From NCBI GenBank assembly GCA_003695205.1, contig RFIO01000008.1:1-5276 (forward strand): DNA of 5,276 nt, written 5' to 3'. Of the stretch, positions 1 to 5,276 are shown piece after piece. This stretch comes from Deltaproteobacteria bacterium (GTDB lineage: Bacteria > Desulfobacterota > Desulfuromonadia > Desulfuromonadales > Geothermobacteraceae). Under the pieces are notes generated by a model. It was not told the origin of the DNA. It worked only from the letters and a program-made list of their open reading frames with translations, and ran no database searches. The position numbers were made by a program, and so were the translations under genes. Each line of letters opens with the position of its first letter. The stretch's first letter is position 1.

Positions 1-191
1 AGGTGGTTGGTGATATTGGTGTACATCAGCGGATCGGGCGTCTGCACGCCCGGGATGGCGTGCTGGTGCCAGCCCCAGGCGATCATCGCCAGCAGCAGCG
101 CCAGCGCGCCCAGGCGCGCCAGGCGCCAGAACCAGGCGGAGCGCAGCAGGCGGCCGAGCAGCGGGACGGTGAACAGGTTGCCGAAATCCAT
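1..191 (-). CDS. N-terminus of membrane protein, probable 4Fe-4S polyferredoxin (partial)
   Basis: Only the first 63 codons are inside the window; the reading frame is open to the left edge. The protein starts MDFGNLFTVPLLGRLL. It has a basic, Trp-rich stretch (about residues 14-27), one hydrophobic helix (about 26-41, rich in Leu and Ala), then a segment reading PGVQTPDPLMYTNIT. A positive n-region, one helix and a 'DPLxYTNxT' segment resemble, from memory, the N-termini of NapH/NosR-like membrane 4Fe-4S proteins, whose cysteine clusters would lie beyond the window. No cysteine is visible here, so the Fe-S assignment is unproven. The ATG at 191-189 is chosen because a GAGG Shine-Dalgarno overlaps the TGA of the upstream HEAT gene, 7 nt away, which also suggests translational coupling. 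It is the last visible gene of the minus-strand operon. It could instead be another kind of inner-membrane protein. Confidence 0.6.
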   Translation of the reverse strand, partial: MDFGNLFTVPLLGRLLRSAWFWRLARLGALALLLAMIAWGWHQHAIPGVQTPDPLMYTNITNH

Positions 192-196
192 GAGAT

Positions 197-200
197 CCTC
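197..200 (-). promoter_or_regulatory. Shine-Dalgarno overlapping the upstream stop codon
   Basis: On the minus strand the junction reads TGAGGATCTCATG. The GAGG uses the last two bases of the HEAT gene's TGA stop and sits 5 nt before the ATG at 191. It fixes the start of the downstream membrane protein and implies that ribosomes finishing the HEAT gene can reinitiate there. Confidence 0.6.
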
Positions 201-1116
201 AGTGATAGATGCTGTAGGGGAGCACCAGCTCGCCTTTGGCATCGCGGTAGCGGACGTGTTTGCCGGTGATCATTTCCAGCGAGCGCGCGGCCCACTCGCG
301 CACCACGACCTCGGGATCGTCGAGCAGGGGCTCAAGGGCGGTCGCCGACTGCGGGCTGCCGAGAGGTCCGAGGGCCATGGCTGCGAAGGATCGCGAACGC
401 CAGTCGGCATCCTTCAACCCTTCGATAAGCGCGGCCTCGGCCCGCCTGTCCTTGAGCTTGGCCAGTGCCTGGAAGACCAGGGGGCGGTTGGGGCCGCTGA
501 CCTGGGCGAGCAGTGGTTCGACAGCGCGCGCATCACCGATATCTCCCAAGGCGCGGATCAGGTAGCCGGCCGCCCGGGTTGTAGCGGTCGGAAGCGCCGC
601 GATCATCGGTTCGACCGCGTGGCGGTCGAGCTTGATCAGGCTGCGGGTGGCGTAGCGGCGCACGGTTTCGTTGTCATCGTTGAGCGCTGCGATCAGCGGC
701 GCGACGCCGCGCGCGTCGCCCAACTGTCCCAGGGCCCAGGCGGCGATGTAGCGGCGCTCGAAGCCGGTGTCCTCCAGGGCGGCGACCAGGGCATCGAAGG
801 CCTCACGCGCGCGCAGGGTTCCCAGGGCGGCAAGAGTGTACTCGCGCTGGATGGCATTTTTGCTGGCGGCCTGCCGCAGCAGGGCGGGAACGGCCTCCTG
901 TCCCAGCGCGACAATTTTCGGATAGACCTGGTCGTTGACGCCGTTTTCCGCGTGGCCGAGCAGGTCGGCCAGCCGGGCCATGGCTTTTGCGTCCCCCGCC
1001 CTGGCGGCATTTTCCAGCGCCACCGGGTCGATGGGCGCCTTGTCCTGGCAGCCCGCCAGCGCCAGTACCAGCGCGGCCAGCGGGACGATTCGATGCAGCA
1101 GGCGTCGCGTTACCAT
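199..1116 (-). CDS. HEAT-repeat lipoprotein
   Basis: A 305-residue protein. Residues 1-23 form a lipoprotein signal: basic n-region (MVTRRLLHR), hydrophobic core, lipobox LAGC with Cys23 as the predicted lipidated residue. After a helical linker, about residues 74-284 form some seven HEAT/PBS-lyase-type helical repeats of roughly 30 residues. The recurring pattern is AVxPLIAAL...RxxAAxALGxLGD (for example around 107-134, 136-165, 167-196, 225-254 and 257-284). HEAT solenoids are protein-protein interaction scaffolds; no catalytic residues are seen and no substrate can be named. Gln at +2 and Asp at +3 after Cys23 do not fit the classic Asp+2 inner-membrane retention rule of E. coli, so outer-membrane or periplasm-facing anchoring is plausible. 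Its ATG lies inside the end of the preceding gene (overlap ATGGTAA), indicating coupled translation. Its likely job is scaffolding a complex with the neighbouring haem lipoprotein (inference). Confidence 0.9.
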   Translation of the reverse strand: MVTRRLLHRIVPLAALVLALAGCQDKAPIDPVALENAARAGDAKAMARLADLLGHAENGVNDQVYPKIVALGQEAVPALLRQAASKNAIQREYTLAALGTLRAREAFDALVAALEDTGFERRYIAAWALGQLGDARGVAPLIAALNDDNETVRRYATRSLIKLDRHAVEPMIAALPTATTRAAGYLIRALGDIGDARAVEPLLAQVSGPNRPLVFQALAKLKDRRAEAALIEGLKDADWRSRSFAAMALGPLGSPQSATALEPLLDDPEVVVREWAARSLEMITGKHVRYRDAKGELVLPYSIYH

Positions 1117-1847
1117 ACCTTGGTCACCGTGATGTCGACATCCTTCAGCAGTTCGCCGTCCCTGACCACGACAGCAGAAGGTTCAATGGTCCCCTGGTCG
1201 TAGCGGCCGTAGAGGTCACCGATCTGCGGCGGGCCGCCGAACTTGTCGCGGGCCGCCAGGTAGTAGGTGCCTCCTTTGGGCAAAAAAATCTGGTAGCGGC
1301 CGTCCGGCCCGGTCTTCTCGGAGACGAACTTGGGGCGTTCGGACATCTGCACATGGTCGTAGACATGCACCCTGGCCCCTTCGACCGGATGGCCGCCGGC
1401 ATCGCGGATGGTGCCTGTCAGGCCGGTCTTGCCTTCGGGCAGGGTGGTCGACAGGCGGCGCTCGTCGCCGACCTTGGCGGGCGCCAGTACGGTCAGCTGT
1501 CGCGGTTCACCGCTCAGGTGCAGCTGGATAAATTCGCTCTTGTTGTCGCCGGCCAGCACCGGTCCGGCCATCTCGCCGTTTTGCCGCTTGCGTGCCACGG
1601 CGATGTAGTCACCGGGCGGCAGGGCCAGTTCGAAGCGGCCGGAGGCATCGGTCGGCTTGGAGACGGTGATGGCGGGTCCGTAGAGATCCATCCCCTTCTG
1701 GTAGATGTAGAGGTAGGCTCCCTCGAGGGGGACCATGACCTGGCCGCTTACCTGGACCAGGTCATCGGCGGATTTGCTTTCGGGTTTGTCCTGGCAGCCG
1801 GTCAGCAACACCAGCAGGATCAGCAGCAGACGCAGGGCGAAGTTCAT
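1110..1847 (-). CDS. Lipoprotein with two carboxypeptidase-regulatory-like domains
   Basis: A 245-residue protein. The signal is MNFALRLLL followed by a hydrophobic core and lipobox LTGC (Cys18). Two beta-sandwich domains of the carboxypeptidase regulatory-like/transthyretin-like type are recognisable. The first spans about residues 32-118, with VSGQVMVPLEGAYLYIY and later SGRFELALPPGDYIAVARK. The second spans about 142-243, with LTGTIRDAGGHPVEGARVHVYD and GPDGRYQIFLPKGGTYYLAAR. The paired 'G.V....G..V.vy' and 'DG.y.i.lp.G.Y.l.a' halves are the family hallmark. Such domains act as structural or binding modules; none of the zinc-peptidase catalytic machinery is present. The mature N-terminus (CQDK) is identical to that of the downstream HEAT lipoprotein. 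The start ATG lies 7 nt after the haem lipoprotein stop, with GGAG in the last codons of that gene. The gene overlaps the HEAT gene by 7 nt. Function in the operon is unknown; an accessory or assembly role is inferred. Confidence 0.9.
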   Translation of the reverse strand: MNFALRLLLILLVLLTGCQDKPESKSADDLVQVSGQVMVPLEGAYLYIYQKGMDLYGPAITVSKPTDASGRFELALPPGDYIAVARKRQNGEMAGPVLAGDNKSEFIQLHLSGEPRQLTVLAPAKVGDERRLSTTLPEGKTGLTGTIRDAGGHPVEGARVHVYDHVQMSERPKFVSEKTGPDGRYQIFLPKGGTYYLAARDKFGGPPQIGDLYGRYDQGTIEPSAVVVRDGELLKDVDITVTKVW

Positions 1848-1854
1848 GGGGGCA

Positions 1855-2931
1855 TCACTCCGTTGTGCGAGCCCGGCCGGCGGAGGGCGGCAGCAGCACC
1901 AGCCGTTCCGTCGCGCGCGAGGCGTAGTGTTCGTCGAGGGTATGGTCCATGACCGACAGGCCGAAGGCGTAGCCGTCCTGCCGGTCGGGGCTGAAGGCGA
2001 TATCGTGCGGATCGCCGGTATCGAGCGCCCGGCGCAGGGTTACGACCCACATGTCCCCCTGCCGGAACGCGCTGGCGCGCACATCGGCCCGGCGCCCCGA
2101 CGGACGTTCGGTGAGCCAGCCGGGGGCCTGGCTGCCGGCCGGGCGGAAGGCGCCGTCGACGGCGCGCCCCTTGTCATCATAGAGGGGAGCATCGCCGGGG
2201 CCAAAAGGTTTTTCTCCGGCGAGAGCGGCCCGGGAATTGGGCCGGTGCAGATCGCCGGGCTGGTCGCCGTGCATGCCGCCGCGGTCGAGCCAGCGGTCAT
2301 CGGCAAAGCCGAAGCGCCCGGTGCGATCGGCCTTCCAGTTCCACAGGTCGAGCCAGGAACCGTCCGTCGCAAGCTTCATGTGGTTGCGGGCGTGGAAGGT
2401 GGCGCCGGCGACGCCGAAGTCTTCGATGTGACAGGCCAGGCTGCAGCTGAAGGCCGGCTCGGGGGTGGGACGGGTATCCCAGAGAAGTCCGAAACCGTCC
2501 TCAAGGGCGCCATCATTGCGCCAATCCTTGCCGTCCCACTGCCAGCGGTTCATGGCATCGTCCCGGGTGAGGTCGCGCCAGCTCAGCCGGACGAACAGGT
2601 CGGTATCGGTGTAGAAGGCCTTCATCTCGACGGTCAGGGGCGTCGGAATGGCGCCGCCATGGTGGCAGGAGGGAGTCGAGGTGTGCACCGTGTCCTTGTC
2701 GATGTCGGGGAAGACGGCGACCTTGTGCACCCGGCCGCCGCGCACCACCACCGCGCGCGGCAGGGCGCGCTGCCAGTCGGCCTCGGTCGGCGCATGCTCC
2801 AGCTTCAGGGCGTAGAGTCGGTCGGCGGCCGGTTCGCGACAGGCGCCGAGGGTCAGCAGCAGGGCCAGGAGCAGCAGCGGGATTCTGTGGCGGCGCGCGG
2901 TTTTCACAGCCGGGACAGATGTGCAAATCAT
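1855..2931 (-). CDS. Ethylbenzene-dehydrogenase-related haem-binding lipoprotein
   Basis: From the ATG at 2931 the product has 358 residues. A basic n-region (KTARRHR) and a Leu-rich core end in lipobox LGAC, with Cys31 as the lipidation site. The mature part resembles the ethylbenzene dehydrogenase gamma/DMSO-reductase-family haem subunit (DOMON-like cytochrome) fold. It has VEMKAFYTDTDLFVRLSW (about 101-118), DGFGLLWD (about 145-152), then NHMKLATDGSWLDLWNWKADRTG (about 183-205). That last block is the family's Met...DxWxWKA signature; the Met is a plausible haem ligand. A CSLACH sequence (Cys163, Cys167, His168) could be a CX3CH haem site or a disulphide, and SCHHGG (Cys89-His91) is a further metal or haem candidate. 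The likely role is periplasmic electron transfer; the partner is unknown. Start choice: ATG 2931 has GGAG 12 nt upstream; GTG 2907 gives a more compact signal peptide (MKTARRHR) and suits a sigma-54-like promoter; ATG 3048 adds an unlikely 39-residue extension. First gene of the minus-strand operon. Confidence 0.9.
   Translation of the reverse strand: MICTSVPAVKTARRHRIPLLLLALLLTLGACREPAADRLYALKLEHAPTEADWQRALPRAVVVRGGRVHKVAVFPDIDKDTVHTSTPSCHHGGAIPTPLTVEMKAFYTDTDLFVRLSWRDLTRDDAMNRWQWDGKDWRNDGALEDGFGLLWDTRPTPEPAFSCSLACHIEDFGVAGATFHARNHMKLATDGSWLDLWNWKADRTGRFGFADDRWLDRGGMHGDQPGDLHRPNSRAALAGEKPFGPGDAPLYDDKGRAVDGAFRPAGSQAPGWLTERPSGRRADVRASAFRQGDMWVVTLRRALDTGDPHDIAFSPDRQDGYAFGLSVMDHTLDEHYASRATERLVLLPPSAGRARTTE
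1858..1861 (-). promoter_or_regulatory. Shine-Dalgarno inside the end of the haem lipoprotein gene
   Basis: GGAG within the last two sense codons (ACG GAG) of the upstream gene lies 10 nt before the ATG at 1847. This supports that start and implies coupling between the two lipoprotein genes. Confidence 0.5.
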
Positions 2932-2937
2932 GTACCA
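2922..2937 (-). promoter_or_regulatory. Candidate sigma-54 -24/-12 promoter for the minus-strand operon
   Basis: The minus strand reads TGGTACATGATTTGCA, against the consensus TGGCACG-N4-TTGCA/T. GG (2936-2935) and GC (2924-2923) are both present at the correct 12-nt separation. Transcription would begin near 2911, inside the ATG-2931 version of the haem lipoprotein gene but 4 nt before an in-frame GTG at 2907 that opens a good lipoprotein signal peptide. The element covers the ATG at 2931, so that start and this promoter are mutually exclusive for the same transcript. It may be a chance match. Confidence 0.35.
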
Positions 2938-2943
2938 GTCATG

Positions 2944-2956
2944 CTCCCGTCGGGAG
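2944..2956. repeat. Perfect 13-bp palindrome next to the haem lipoprotein start
   Basis: CTCCCGTCGGGAG has 6-bp arms around one central base. It lies 12-24 nt upstream of the ATG at 2931 and contains that gene's only GGAG Shine-Dalgarno candidate. As DNA it could be an operator; as RNA it could form a 5-bp stem with a 3-nt loop hiding the ribosome site. It is short, in GC-rich DNA, so chance is possible. Confidence 0.35.
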
Positions 2957-3012
2957 GCGGTCCGGCGCGGTCGGGGACGGGTTGGGCCGACCCGGGCTGT
3001 CACATTTTCGCC

Positions 3013-3031
3013 CGGGCCGGAATCGGGCCGG
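3013..3031. repeat. Direct repeat CGGGCCGG, 11 bp apart, in the divergent region
   Basis: Two identical 8-bp copies (3013-3020 and 3024-3031) start 11 bp apart, about one helical turn. A weaker copy, TGGGCCGA, lies at 2983-2990. The pair is roughly midway between the two outward-facing sigma-54-like elements, about 100 bp from each predicted transcription start. That is the usual distance for a bacterial enhancer-binding protein site. The role is inferred; GC-rich sequence makes short repeats common. Confidence 0.3.
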
Positions 3032-3095
3032 CAAATAAATGACATCACAGGGGTTTGCGCCCTCTCAGGCCGGTGATTCCCATCCTGCCGGCCAC

Positions 3096-3110
3096 GGCAC
3101 GGGACTTGCT
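3096..3110 (+). promoter_or_regulatory. Candidate sigma-54 -24/-12 promoter for the synthase-like gene
   Basis: GGCACGGGACTTGCT matches GGCACG-N4-TTGCA/T at every conserved position; only the preceding T of TGGCAC is replaced by C. GG (3096-3097) and GC (3108-3109) are correctly spaced. Transcription would start near 3121-3122, only 4-5 nt before the ATG at 3126. That agrees with the absence of a Shine-Dalgarno there and argues against the upstream in-frame ATG at 3039. No experimental support is available from sequence alone. Confidence 0.45.
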
Positions 3111-3125
3111 CGGTTGCCAGCGGTT

Positions 3126-5276
3126 ATGGACCCGATTCTGAATCGACGCACCTGCGCCGGCATGTTCGCCATCTCCATGGCGGCCCTGATGTACGAACTG
3201 ATCCTGACCCGGATCTTTTCGGTGCTGATGTGGTATCACTTCGCCTCCATGGCGATCAGCCTGGCGCTGTTCGGCTTTACCGTGGCCGCACTGCTGGTGC
3301 AGCTGAAACCAGGTCTGTTTCCGTCTGACCGCACCGGGGCCATCTGCCGGCGCTGCTGCCGGCTGTTCGCCCTGTCGCTGCTGCTCTTCTTCGCCATCTT
3401 CCTGCTGTTCCGCCTCTGGCCTCAGTTCGGCTACCGGGTCCTTTCCTTTTTTCACCAGCCTTTCTACCAGCCGTTTCAGCAGGGCTTCTACAACCGTGGT
3501 GTTCCCTGGAGCCTGCTGCCGGTTCTGGCCGGTCTCTACCTGGTTACCGCGCTGCCGTTCTTCCTCGCCGGGCTGAGCGTCACCCTGCTGCTGCGCCGCT
3601 ACCTGGCCAGCATTGGCCGGCTCTACAGCTGGGACCTGCTCGGCGCCGGCATCGGCTGCCTGGCGATCATCGGCGTGCTGAAGCTGGTCGGCGGCGAGAG
3701 CGGCCTCCTGGTCATCGCCCTGGTCGGCCTGCTGGCGGCGACCTGTTTCGCTTCCGGCTGGCGGGAGCATCTGCCGTCGCTGGGGCTGGCGCTGGTCGCC
3801 CTGGTGCTGCTCGGTGTCAACCTGAGCCAGGATGTGGCCGGCATCCGCTTCGTGCGCGGCCGCTACGAACCGGGGCTGCTCTGGAGCGCCTGGAATTCCT
3901 TCTCGCGCGTCGCGGTCTATCCCTCTCGGGGTGAGGAGTTGCGCCAGGCCTGGGGGCTGTCGCGGACCTACCGCGGACCGATTCCCCAGCAGCTCGGCAT
4001 GGTGGTCGACGATACCGGCTACACCACCCTGTACCGCTGGCCGGGCGAGGAGGGGATGGGCTACTTTCGCGACAACGTCATCAGCCTGGCCTGGCGGCTG
4101 AAATCTGGGGCCGCCGGGCTGGTGATCGGCCCCGGCGGTGGCAAGGATGTGCTGGCGGCACTGGCCAGCGACGCGGCCCGGGTGACCGCGCTGGAGATCA
4201 ATCCGCTGGTGGCCGAGGCGGTCAATGACCGGTTTGCCGCCTTCACCGGCGCCCTCTACCGGCGACCGCAGGTCGAACTCGCGGTTGACGAGGGGCGCAG
4301 CTGGATCCGCCGGCAAAAGCGCACCTGGGATGTCATCCAGGCCTCAGCGGTTTTCGGCCGTATGGCGCCGTCGGCCGGCGCCTTCACCCTGTCGGAGAAC
4401 AATCTCTATACCCTGGAGGCCTTTGCTGACTACTGGAATCACCTCAGTCCGGACGGCATCCTGTCGATCTCGCGCTTCATCTTTGAGCGCGAAACCCTGC
4501 GGCTGGTTTCCCTGGGACTGGCCTTCCTCGAACGGCAGGGGGTCGCCGATCCCGCGGCGCATATCGTCGTGATCAAGGAACGCGGTCTGGCCAACTTCAT
4601 GCTCAAGAAGAGCCCGTTCACCGCCGGCGAGCTGGCGCGGCTCCGGGCCGTCAGCGCCGAACTCGCCTTCCAGGAGGTGCTGATGCCCGACCGGCGTGAA
4701 GGCTCAGACCCCTTCCACCGGCTGGCGTCCGGCTACCGGGACGGCCGCTTCTTTGACGAATTTCCGTTTGACGTCTCGCCGACCACTGACAATCGGCCGT
4801 TTTTCTACTACATGTACAAGCCGGCCGATTTCCTCACGCTGTTCACCTTCCCGGACCAGAGCCGGTTTGAGGATCGTGCCGTGCTGGTGCTGCGCAACCT
4901 GCTGATGGTGGTGACGGCGCTCACCTTCGTCTGCCTGATTCTGCCGCTTCTGGTCAGCCGGAAGGAGAGCCTGCGCCAGCCGGGCAGCGGGTGGCGTCTG
5001 CTTTACTTCTCCTGCCTCGGACTCGGCTTCATGCTGCTTGAGATCGGCCTTTTGCGCCGCTTTATTCTCTTTCTCGGCCAGCCGATTTTCGCCCTGGCGG
5101 TCATCCTGTTCAGCCTGCTGGTCTTTTCCGGTATCGGCTCTCTGCTGGCGGCGCGTTTGCCAGCGGGAAGCGAGCGTCGGGCACTGCCCCTGGTGCTGTT
5201 GGTGCTGATTTTGCTTTCCCAGATGGGCAATTACGGGCTGCCCCCGCTGCTCGATGCCCTGCTGGCCCAGCCGCTG
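3126..5276 (+). CDS. Polytopic membrane protein with spermidine-synthase-like domain (partial, 3' end beyond window)
   Basis: The frame stays open for 717 codons to the right edge. About seven hydrophobic segments (roughly residues 12-34, 40-60, 78-97, 129-153, 168-187, 192-209, 217-234) precede a soluble region of about 235-585. At least four more membrane segments follow (about 588-612, 624-648, 651-677, 686-700). The soluble part is a Rossmann fold of the spermidine synthase/SAM-dependent methyltransferase type: nucleotide-binding loop VIGPGGGKD (333-341), acidic strand end ALEINP (355-360), DEGRSWIR (388-395), then LSENNLYTLEAFADYW and TTDNRPFFYYMYK. The segment after WDVI (401-404) reads QASAVFGRMAP, without the Asp that aminopropyltransferases use for catalysis, so true spermidine synthesis is doubtful. 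Substrate unknown. Start: ATG 3126 has no Shine-Dalgarno; an in-frame ATG at 3039 would add 29 polar residues. ATG 3126 is preferred because membrane-protein similarity begins right after it and a promoter-like element lies just upstream. Divergent from the haem lipoprotein operon. Confidence 0.88.
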   Translation, partial: MDPILNRRTCAGMFAISMAALMYELILTRIFSVLMWYHFASMAISLALFGFTVAALLVQLKPGLFPSDRTGAICRRCCRLFALSLLLFFAIFLLFRLWPQFGYRVLSFFHQPFYQPFQQGFYNRGVPWSLLPVLAGLYLVTALPFFLAGLSVTLLLRRYLASIGRLYSWDLLGAGIGCLAIIGVLKLVGGESGLLVIALVGLLAATCFASGWREHLPSLGLALVALVLLGVNLSQDVAGIRFVRGRYEPGLLWSAWNSFSRVAVYPSRGEELRQAWGLSRTYRGPIPQQLGMVVDDTGYTTLYRWPGEEGMGYFRDNVISLAWRLKSGAAGLVIGPGGGKDVLAALASDAARVTALEINPLVAEAVNDRFAAFTGALYRRPQVELAVDEGRSWIRRQKRTWDVIQASAVFGRMAPSAGAFTLSENNLYTLEAFADYWNHLSPDGILSISRFIFERETLRLVSLGLAFLERQGVADPAAHIVVIKERGLANFMLKKSPFTAGELARLRAVSAELAFQEVLMPDRREGSDPFHRLASGYRDGRFFDEFPFDVSPTTDNRPFFYYMYKPADFLTLFTFPDQSRFEDRAVLVLRNLLMVVTALTFVCLILPLLVSRKESLRQPGSGWRLLYFSCLGLGFMLLEIGLLRRFILFLGQPIFALAVILFSLLVFSGIGSLLAARLPAGSERRALPLVLLVLILLSQMGNYGLPPLLDALLAQPL

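Noticed and set aside
7..1203. 398-codon plus-strand open frame opposite the HEAT and beta-sandwich genes
   Set aside because: It is an antisense shadow in GC-rich DNA: low-complexity Gly/Gln/Arg-rich translation with no domain, crossing the boundary of two well-supported minus-strand genes.
987..1952. 321-codon plus-strand open frame
   Set aside because: It lies opposite the beta-sandwich lipoprotein, which has a signal peptide, lipobox and two recognisable domains; the plus-strand translation has none.
1735..3042. 435-codon plus-strand open frame opposite the haem lipoprotein
   Set aside because: The minus strand encodes a recognisable haem-protein family; the plus frame reads as a compositional mirror without a coherent fold.
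2932..3048. 39-residue N-terminal extension of the haem lipoprotein (ATG at 3048)
   Set aside because: It puts a polar, Arg/Pro-rich segment before the lipoprotein signal peptide and would run across the divergent regulatory region; starts at 2931 or 2907 are more sensible.
2998..3049. TGTCACA and GACATCACAG as possible CRP/FNR half-sites
   Set aside because: The halves are not arranged as a proper 16-22 bp palindrome, and short TGTGA-like words are expected by chance.
3039..3125. 29-residue N-terminal extension of the synthase-like protein (ATG at 3039)
   Set aside because: It has no Shine-Dalgarno, polar low-complexity sequence, and covers the sigma-54-like element. It cannot be excluded, because the frame is open from 3039.
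3045..4316. 423-codon minus-strand open frame rich in Gln, Glu, Gly and Ala
   Set aside because: It is antisense to the membrane synthase-like gene, which has membrane helices and a clear Rossmann motif. The Gln/Glu-rich composition is what Leu (CTG/CTC) codons give when read in reverse.

Overview
The window is GC-rich and coding-dense, with no RNA genes, mobile elements or CRISPR. Gene content suggests a Gram-negative anaerobe or metal/sulfur-respiring bacterium, most likely of the Desulfuromonadia (Geobacter/Desulfuromonas-like) group. The reasons are an ethylbenzene-dehydrogenase-type haem lipoprotein, further lipoproteins with HEAT and carboxypeptidase-regulatory-like folds, a probable membrane polyferredoxin, a multi-spanning spermidine-synthase-like protein, and sigma-54-like promoter sequences. 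This taxonomic reading is inference and rests on gene content only.

Layout: a short intergenic region (about 2932-3125) separates two divergent units. Leftward, on the minus strand, is a tight four-gene operon. It runs: a haem-binding lipoprotein of the ethylbenzene dehydrogenase gamma/DOMON-like family (1855-2931); a lipoprotein with two carboxypeptidase-regulatory-like beta-sandwich domains (1110-1847); a HEAT-repeat lipoprotein (199-1116); and the N-terminus of a membrane protein that looks like the start of a 4Fe-4S polyferredoxin (1-191, truncated by the window). Junctions are 7 nt, a 7-nt overlap, and 7 nt, so translational coupling is likely. Rightward, on the plus strand, is a long polytopic membrane protein with a spermidine-synthase-like Rossmann domain between two sets of transmembrane helices (3126 to beyond 5276, truncated).

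How they may work together (inference): three consecutive envelope lipoproteins, one of them haem-binding, followed by a probable membrane Fe-S protein, look like a dedicated electron-transfer module. One protein would carry haem, two would be non-redox structural or protein-interaction partners, and the last would connect to the inner membrane. The divergent synthase-like protein lacks the expected catalytic aspartate, so it is probably not a real polyamine synthase.

The most unusual non-coding signal is a pair of outward-facing sigma-54-like -24/-12 elements in the divergent region. Each predicts a transcript beginning only 4-5 nt before a plausible start codon, and a direct repeat that could be a shared activator site lies between them.
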